Assembly (NCBI GenBank): GCA_949746285.1
Contig: CATJZH010000066.1
Location: 1 to 20,612, forward strand
Length of the DNA: 20,612 nucleotides
Reading direction: 5' to 3'
From: an uncultured Clostridia bacterium
Lineage (GTDB): Bacteria > Bacillota > Clostridia > TANB77 > CAG-508
Of this stretch, positions 16,055-20,612 are shown piece after piece. The number at the start of each line of letters is the position of its first letter. The first letter of the stretch is position 1. The notes beneath the pieces were generated by a model. It was not told where the DNA came from and did no database searches. It saw only the letters and a program-made list of their open reading frames with translations. Both the position numbers and the translations under genes were made by a program.

Positions 16055-17154
16055 ATGAAAGAAATAAATTTAGAGAAAACAAATAAAATATTATTAAAAT
16101 ATCCATATTTTTTATTATAATATCTATAATTGTTGGAATATCAATAGCTATATGTTTTTTAATTAATTTAAATAACCTACCAGAAATGAATATTGATAAT
16201 TCAGATTTTTCAATTTTTTTAAAAATGCTTGGATATATGATATTTCCCATCATTTCTATAATTATATTATTTTTTTGTATTGGTGGAGCACTTATTATTG
16301 ATGGAATAATATGGGGAATTTATGGATTAATAAGAATAATAAAAAAATTAATTAAAGAGAAAAGATGGAATGTGTTTATTGCAGTAGGAATTATTATACT
16401 CATACTTACATTGACGTCAATAATAATCGTTAATAGAAAAACTATACCTAGCTTAGAAAATAATACAGTGGGATATATATCATATGATTATAATTCAGAC
16501 GAAGGATATACAATTTATATTAAAGAAAATAATGAATATATTCCATACCTAGTATTAACATATAATTATAATAAAACTAATAATACACTTTGTTTAAGAA
16601 AAAATGTAATAGGTAGAGAAACAGGATATATTGAAGATTATAATGGAACAATTTCAAAAGATATAGTTTATAATAGTTGGTTGCTAATGAAAAATAATGT
16701 TAGATATGAAGAAAATGATGTAGATAAATATTTAACAGGAGAATTTCTAGAAAGATTTGATAATAAACTATTAAGTAATATTTTGAATACAAAATTAACT
16801 TTTTTTGAATATGATGAAAATAGAGAATATGAAATAAATAGGAAGTTTTTTATTTTATCTTTTTCGGAACTAGATAGTTATGGCAATCAAACAAAAAGTA
16901 AAATGAAATTGAAATATTTCGAAGATAATAGTAGAATTGCAAATAACGACATTGGAATAGAATCTCCATATTGGACAAGAACGTCACACTATTCAGATTC
17001 TTATTATATGGTTGGATATGATGGAATGGTTACATATACAGGAAGTGATGCAAGATTTGGAGTAAGACCAGCTTTTACAATTCCAAACAATACTAAAATA
17101 ACTAATCTTTATGATGAGTTTTTAATGCAAGATATATATGTGTTTGATATATAA
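16055..17154 (+). CDS. Membrane protein with DUF6273-like C-terminal domain, frameshifted near the N-terminus
   Basis: The long open frame starts at ATG 16186, but its first helix would be missing. ATG 16055 begins MKEINLEKTNKILLKYPYF and stops at TAA after the T6 run (16108-16113). One extra T joins it to the long frame, giving a ~366-residue protein with three hydrophobic helices (bases ~16108-16165, 16216-16290, 16375-16430) and an outer C-terminal region. That region ends with SPYWTRTSHY, a GYDGMVTYTG segment and FGVRPAFTIPN, the pattern I associate with DUF6273, a C-type-lectin-like family. No strong ribosome binding site is seen before 16055. It is 15 bases after the alcohol dehydrogenase. 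The domain call is from memory of the family pattern; the binding target is unknown. Confidence 0.65.
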
Positions 17155-17169
17155 TTAATAATTTAAGAT

Positions 17170-17214
17170 ACATTGTAAAAATTGAGAAAATACTCAAAAA
17201 CAATGTGTTTTTTT
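17170..17214 (+). terminator. Rho-independent terminator with a stacked inner stem
   Basis: Outer arms ACATTGT (17170-17176) and ACAATGT (17200-17206) enclose a second short stem TGAG/CTCA (17183-17186 and 17193-17196). T7 runs from 17208 to 17214. It closes the transcript carrying the DUF6273-like gene. Confidence 0.8.
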
Positions 17215-17293
17215 AAATATGAAAATAAACTAGAAGAAGTAACAAAACGAAATTTAAGTGCATATACTTTAATACAAAAATAGGAGGATAAAT

Positions 17294-17920
17294 ATGAAAG
17301 TATTATTAATTAATGGAAGCGCAAATGAAAAAGGATGTACATATACAGCTTTAAGTAAAGTGGCAGAGTCATTAGATGAGGAAAATATAGAAACAGAAAT
17401 ATTATTCGTAGGAAATAAACCAATATCAGACTGTATAGGATGTAAAACATGTTTTAAAGAAGAACATAAAGGTAAATGTGTATTTGATGATATAGTAAAT
17501 GAAATAATAGAAAAAGCAAAACAAAGTGATGGTTTTGTTTTTGGAACTCCAGTATATTATGCACATCCAACAGGTAGAATTTTATCAGTATTAGATAGAG
17601 CATTTTATGCTGGGAAAAGTGCATTCGAATTTAAACCAGGTTGTAGTATATCAAGTGCAAGAAGAGCAGGAACTACTGCGTCATTTGATGTTTTAAATAA
17701 ATATTTTACAATAAGTCAAATGCCAATTGTATCTGCAAACTATTGGAATAATGTTCATGGAAATACTCCAGAAGAGGTTAAACAAGATTTAGAAGGTATG
17801 CAAGTGATGTATAATCTTGGAAAAAATATGGCTTGGGTGCTTTAATGTATAGAAAGTGGGAAAAAGGAAAATGTTTTTCATCCAGAAAACAAAGCAGTTA
17901 GAACTAATTTTATAAGATAG
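17294..17920 (+). CDS. Flavodoxin-like NAD(P)H-dependent oxidoreductase, interrupted by an in-frame TAA
   Basis: FMN-binding reductase of the flavodoxin-fold NADPH-dependent FMN reductase group. AGGAGG precedes the ATG. Motifs are MKVLLINGSANEKGCTYTAL (FMN phosphate loop), SDCIGCKTCFKEEHKGKCVF (the cysteine pair plus a third Cys common in this group), FGTPVYYAHPTGRI and YWNNVHGNTPEEVKQDLEGM. The frame stops at TAA 17843-17845, after 183 residues. The same frame continues CIESGKKENVF...VRTNFIR to TAG 17918-17920, matching the family's usual ending NMAWLLKCIEAGKK...RTNFIR. One base change (AAA to TAA) explains it, giving ~208 residues if repaired. The truncated protein may still fold, since the lost part is a terminal extension. 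The substrate is unknown. Confidence 0.85.
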
Positions 17921-18189
17921 ATTTAAAATGTAAAATAAATGTTATATTAAAAATAAAAAGTAAATGATATAATAATAAAAGTAAAGAAATACAGAAGATA
18001 AGATATGAAAAATAGCACGCAAAACGTTGATGCTGTATACTCACACCCACTTATAAACTTAATAGATAAAAAAAGAAGAGTAGCTAGAAAAACACAAGCT
18101 ACTTTGAAAATAATGTTATAAATGAAATGGACTTTTGTTTAATTTGAATCAAATAAAGGTATATTTGTTTTTTTTAGGGGGAATTTGAA
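17921..18189 (+). promoter_or_regulatory. Leader region ahead of the TTG-started surface protein
   Basis: It holds a TATAAT (17968-17973) without a convincing -35 box, a possible 38-codon ORF (18005-18121), a perfect stem AGTAGCT/AGCTACT (18079-18085 with 18097-18103, 11-base loop), and a T8 run just before AGGGGG (18176-18181). AGGGGG lies 8 bases before TTG 18190 and is the ribosome binding site that supports this unusual start. The hairpin could be a regulatory leader element; I could not match it to a known riboswitch. Confidence 0.4.
18005..18121 (+). CDS. Possible 38-residue peptide, unrecognised
   Basis: An ATG at 18005 opens a frame beginning MKNSTQNVDAVYSHPLINL, ending in a basic RRVARKTQATLK-type tail and TAA. 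Its codons (ACG, AAC, TAC, CAC) are less AT-biased than the surrounding DNA. No clear ribosome binding site precedes it, only a weak AGAAGATAAG. It could be a leader peptide, a relic of a larger gene or a chance frame over a structured RNA. Low confidence that it is translated. Confidence 0.25.
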   Translation: MKNSTQNVDAVYSHPLINLIDKKRRVARKTQATLKIML

Positions 18190-19404
18190 TTGAAAAGTAA
18201 AGAAAAAAATATTAAATTTAGTTTAGAGAAAATTAAAGTAATTACAAATATAGTAATTATAATTCTCTTAATTATTCTTATATTGCAAAGAAGTGGAATA
18301 TTTAATAATACTTTTACAATAGGAAAAATTGGAAAAAATAAGCTAAATAATGGAGAATTAATAATAACAGAAGATGGACAGGTTGCACAAACAGTAAATG
18401 CTTCAAATTGGGATACAAGTAAAGTAAATATAGTAGCAGATGCAGATGGGAAAAATGTGCCTGTACCAAAAGGATATGTAGGGTCAAGTGTTGCAGGAGA
18501 AAATAAGGTAAATGATGGGTATGTAATATATGAAGGTGATTCGGCAGTAACAAGCTCAAATGTGTCAGTAGCAAGAACATCAAGGAATCAATGGGTATGG
18601 ATACCAGTAGAACATCCAGATAGAATTTATGAAGAAGTAGATGGAGTAAAAAAATCGAAATTGTATTTATATGGAATATCTGGAAGAGCAGAATATAAAA
18701 ATGAAAATTATGAGCCTGCAATTGTTCCAGAATCAGATACACAGACGAATCTAACTAATGGTGGATTATCAGGAATGACACCAGATAAATTACATCAAGA
18801 ATTGCAACAAGAATTTGATAGTACAATAGAAAGTATAAAAAGATATGGTGGCTTTTATATAGGAAGATATGAAACAGGCAATTTATCACAATCTAAACCT
18901 GCTGTAATAAAATTAAATAGAGATATAAATAATCAAACATGGTATACGATGTATAGTAAAATGAAATATTTGTCAGCAAATGAGAATGTAAAAACTAATA
19001 TGATATGGGGATGTTTATGGGATGAAGTAATAATTTGGTTTATAGAGAGAAGGAGTTTGTCATATCCAGAAGCTGTTGATAATAGTTCTATTTGGGGAAA
19101 TTATTTAGATTCAACATTTTCATATACAAGACCAAGTGGCAACTCAGATACGAAACCTGCAAATTCTGGGGTATTGATTCCAACAGGAGGAAGTAATTAT
19201 ACTAAAAAGCAAAATATATTTGATTTATCTGGAAATGTATGGGAATTGACATTAGAAGGAGATGGTATCTCTGGAAGGACAAGACGTGGAGGAAATAGTC
19301 AAAATTTATCTAGTAATAGACCTGTGTCAACCCGTGGAAGTAATACACTTCCTACAGATTTAAGAGAAAACCTAGGTACTCGTGCATATCTTTATATAAA
19401 ATAA
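18190..19404 (+). CDS. Membrane-anchored surface protein with FGE-sulfatase/C-lectin-like domain, intact
   Basis: A 404-residue protein starting at TTG 18190, supported by AGGGGG 8 bases upstream. A basic N-terminus and one hydrophobic helix (residues ~17-33) anchor it; the rest should lie outside. Residues ~50-130 hold a spacer with VPVPKGYVGSSVAGENKVN, and the remainder is the SUMF1/FGE-like fold with NQWVWIPV, GGFYIGRYETGN, NMIWGCLWDE, NIFDLSGNVWELTLEGDG, RRGGN and a GTRAYLYIK terminus. It is homologous along most of its length to the broken gene at 1075-2607 but lacks that gene's ~110-residue insert. Such proteins are common retroelement-diversified binding proteins in gut Firmicutes. True formylglycine-generating activity is unlikely because the active-site cysteine pair is not evident. 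Ligand unknown. Confidence 0.8.
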   Translation: MKSKEKNIKFSLEKIKVITNIVIIILLIILILQRSGIFNNTFTIGKIGKNKLNNGELIITEDGQVAQTVNASNWDTSKVNIVADADGKNVPVPKGYVGSSVAGENKVNDGYVIYEGDSAVTSSNVSVARTSRNQWVWIPVEHPDRIYEEVDGVKKSKLYLYGISGRAEYKNENYEPAIVPESDTQTNLTNGGLSGMTPDKLHQELQQEFDSTIESIKRYGGFYIGRYETGNLSQSKPAVIKLNRDINNQTWYTMYSKMKYLSANENVKTNMIWGCLWDEVIIWFIERRSLSYPEAVDNSSIWGNYLDSTFSYTRPSGNSDTKPANSGVLIPTGGSNYTKKQNIFDLSGNVWELTLEGDGISGRTRRGGNSQNLSSNRPVSTRGSNTLPTDLRENLGTRAYLYIK

Positions 19405-19423
19405 TTTATTCCAAAAATTGATA

Positions 19424-19452
19424 TTGCAAAAATTTAAAATAAAAAATATAAT
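19424..19452 (+). promoter_or_regulatory. Candidate promoter for the small membrane protein
   Basis: TTGCAA (19424-19429) and TATAAT (19447-19452) are spaced by 17 bases. They lie between the surface-protein stop and ATG 19485, which has AAAGGAG upstream. A plausible sigma-A promoter. Confidence 0.55.
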
Positions 19453-19484
19453 AGATATGAAATAAATAAAAAGGAGAATAAATT

Positions 19485-20087
19485 ATGGAAAGTGTAATAA
19501 ATAAAAGAGTAAGAGATTTTGAGAAAATTACAGATATAGCACAAACAATTGCAATATATTTAATAGCTTTAGTAGTTCCAACTTTTTTAGGAAAACTAAT
19601 AAGTAGTATATTTGGCGTGCAAAGTATAGTTGCTCAAAATTCACAAATAATAGTAGGTTCAATTGTAAATACTGCATTAATAGTATCTGCAATGAATTTA
19701 AAAGGTTGGAAAAATATAGTTGGAGTTATAACAATGCCGAGTATATCTACAATATTAAGTGGTTATGTTTTTAAAAGTGCATCACCATATATGGCATATA
19801 TGATACCAGCAATTTGGATAGGAAATTTTGCATTAGTGTATGCATATAAATTATTAATGCTTGGAAAAAATAAAAATTATTTTTTAGCAGGAATTATAGG
19901 TATTATAGTAAAAGTTGCTGTAATAGCTGGATGCTTTGCTGTTTTAAATGCATTTAATGCTTTTCCAAATAAATTGGTTCAAAATTTACAAAATGCAACG
20001 ACAGTAGTTCAAATTGTAACTGCAACAATAGGAATGTTTATATCATATGCAATTTATAAATGTGAAAATAAAAAGAAAAATGTATAA
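19485..20087 (+). CDS. Small polytopic membrane protein, possibly an ECF-transporter S component
   Basis: A 200-residue protein with an amphipathic N-terminus and about six hydrophobic segments: IAIYLIALVVPTFLGKLIS, the QIIVGSIVNTALIVSAM region, a VGVITMPSISTILSG loop, YMIPAIWIGNFALVYAY, FLAGIIGIIVKVAVIAGC and a last helix near IVTATIGMFISYAIYK. The pattern of a Pro/Ser-rich re-entrant segment followed by MIPxIWxGN resembles substrate-binding (S) subunits of energy-coupling factor transporters that pair with shared EcfA/EcfT proteins encoded elsewhere. There is no neighbouring EcfAT and no substrate clue. It is a single-gene transcript between its own promoter and terminator. The family call is tentative. 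Confidence 0.6.
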   Translation: MESVINKRVRDFEKITDIAQTIAIYLIALVVPTFLGKLISSIFGVQSIVAQNSQIIVGSIVNTALIVSAMNLKGWKNIVGVITMPSISTILSGYVFKSASPYMAYMIPAIWIGNFALVYAYKLLMLGKNKNYFLAGIIGIIVKVAVIAGCFAVLNAFNAFPNKLVQNLQNATTVVQIVTATIGMFISYAIYKCENKKKNV

Positions 20088-20107
20088 AATTAGATTAGTT
20101 TAGAGTT

Positions 20108-20143
20108 AAAACTGTTTGCAATATATTTGTAAGCAGTTTTTTT
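20108..20143 (+). terminator. Rho-independent terminator after the small membrane protein
   Basis: AAAACTGTTTGCAA (20108-20121) pairs with TTGTAAGCAGTTTT (20127-20140) using two G-U pairs, and T continues to 20143. It is the last recognisably bacterial element of the window. Confidence 0.85.
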
Positions 20144-20190
20144 ATACATATTAAATTCTATAGGCAATATCGCTATAAAAATAAATATTA

Positions 20191-20598
20191 TGTAACCCGA
20201 ACTTACATTGGCATGTAAACAACCAATTATGTACCCAGTGGCACAAGCTTACTGGAATCCGCGCTCTTCAAAAGATGACTCATGGTTCATTAGTGGATTG
20301 TGAAATCGCTTCAGTGGGTCACAAACAGCCTTTGGAAGGACAGGACAGACTAGAATGGAATGGAGGGTAGGCTAGAGCAATGTATCAACTCATCATATAC
20401 AGTAACATTTATATTCTGTATTGTATTCATTTCAGTAATAGATATGTCTACTCATTAGTGTAAAGTAAGTTGTTATTGCTGTAGGTCAGAGAGTTACTTT
20501 AGGAAGGAATGTGGACAGATGTAAACTGTGTCAAGTCCCTTCCCACTAATTTCTGGGGTATGGCTTTCCCTCCATGTAGCCACCCTTCCCTTCTCTGC
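20191..20598. other. Non-bacterial, vertebrate-like sequence joined to the contig
   Basis: Base composition changes abruptly from very AT-rich to near balanced, and no long open frame exists on either strand. From about 20311 to 20598 I find no CpG dinucleotide, while TG and CA are common; this depletion is typical of methylated vertebrate DNA. Pyrimidine-rich stretches such as CTTTCCCTCCATG fit that too. The exact junction is unclear, somewhere in 20170-20230. It is best read as host DNA joined by misassembly or a chimeric fragment, not as part of the bacterial chromosome. Confidence 0.8.
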
Positions 20599-20612
20599 AG
20601 ATCGGAAGAGCG
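20599..20612 (+). other. Illumina TruSeq adapter remnant
   Basis: AGATCGGAAGAGCG is identical to the start of the Illumina adapter read through at the 3' end of short inserts; the final G fits the read-2-side version (AGATCGGAAGAGCG rather than ...GCA). It is a technical sequence. Confidence 0.95.

Noticed and set aside
18008..18060. c-di-GMP (GEMM-I) riboswitch, because of an ACGCAAAA string.
   Set aside because: The conserved tetraloop/receptor and paired arms around it are absent; the resemblance is limited to a short string.
17921..18189. Template repeat or reverse transcriptase of a retroelement in the leader of the intact surface gene.
   Set aside because: No stretch there resembles the last ~120 bases of either surface gene, and no reverse transcriptase motif occurs in any frame of the window.
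1159..18742. Long minus-strand open frames rich in Leu, Phe and Tyr opposite the plus-strand genes.
   Set aside because: They are antisense shadows of AT-rich coding sequence, lack ribosome binding sites and show no domain motifs.
18190..19404. Genuine formylglycine-generating enzyme acting on sulfatases.
   Set aside because: The active-site cysteine pair of FGE is not evident, there is no sulfatase nearby, and the anchor plus variable-looking terminus fits a binding protein better.
1..20087. No gene in the window ends in TGA, raising the idea of UGA recoding.
   Set aside because: Tryptophans are TGG throughout, no gene needs a TGA read as sense, and the lesions involve TAG, TAA or frame changes. 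TGA scarcity is expected in such AT-rich genomes.
1..20612. CRISPR array, insertion sequence, tRNA or rRNA genes.
   Set aside because: No regularly spaced repeats, transposase motifs, terminal inverted repeats, cloverleaf or rRNA segments were seen.

Overview
This is a strongly AT-rich stretch of bacterial chromosome carried entirely on the plus strand. AGA arginine codons, TAA/TAG stops, purine-rich Shine-Dalgarno sites and the gene content (minimal SufCB, flavodiiron protein, iron alcohol dehydrogenase, DtxR-type regulator) point to an anaerobic low-GC Firmicute, probably an uncultivated gut clostridium. The last ~420 bases do not belong to that genome. They are CpG-poor, vertebrate-like DNA ending exactly in an Illumina adapter sequence, so the 3' end of this contig is chimeric.

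Layout. (1) 1-907: 3' part of pyruvate kinase and its terminator. (2) 1075-2680: a membrane-anchored surface protein with a C-terminal FGE-sulfatase/C-type-lectin-like domain, broken by three single-base frameshifts. (3) 2736-11106: a long, tightly packed iron/sulfur/metal and tRNA-modification operon. It starts from a clear promoter with a GTTAACC-AA-GGTTAAC operator and runs: DtxR-like regulator, sufC, sufB, mnmA, PF06541 membrane protein, TtcA-like thiolase, copA copper ATPase (one-base frameshift) with a fused C-terminal CopZ-like domain, and tcdA. (4) 11155-16039: flavodiiron protein, CNNM/CorC-type membrane protein, an unrecognised protein and an iron-dependent alcohol dehydrogenase. (5) 16055-17214: a three-helix membrane protein with a DUF6273-like C-terminus, also frameshifted in a T-run, then a terminator. 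(6) 17294-17920: flavodoxin-like NAD(P)H oxidoreductase with an in-frame TAA near its end. (7) 18190-19404: an intact relative of the surface protein at 1075-2607. (8) 19485-20143: a small ECF-S-like membrane protein and its terminator. (9) ~20190-20612: foreign tail and adapter.

How the genes fit together. SufC/SufB build Fe-S clusters. TtcA-type thiolases need a cluster, and MnmA needs sulfur relay, so the first half of the operon couples cluster assembly to tRNA thiolation. The regulator at its head resembles DtxR/MntR but appears to have lost most metal ligands and gained a C-terminal cysteine motif, which makes it a candidate Fe-S or redox sensor. Copper export protects Fe-S assembly, and the flavodiiron protein protects against O2/NO, so a stress theme is plausible.

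The most interesting candidate system is the pair of FGE/C-lectin surface proteins at 1075-2607 and 18190-19404. Their last 39 codons align without gaps, most interior positions differ, and both finish in the same 19-base block. This resembles the target proteins of diversity-generating retroelements, although no reverse transcriptase or template repeat lies in the window.

The window also holds an unusual number of lesions: five one-base indels and one nonsense codon. They could be assembly errors, real decay or phase variation.
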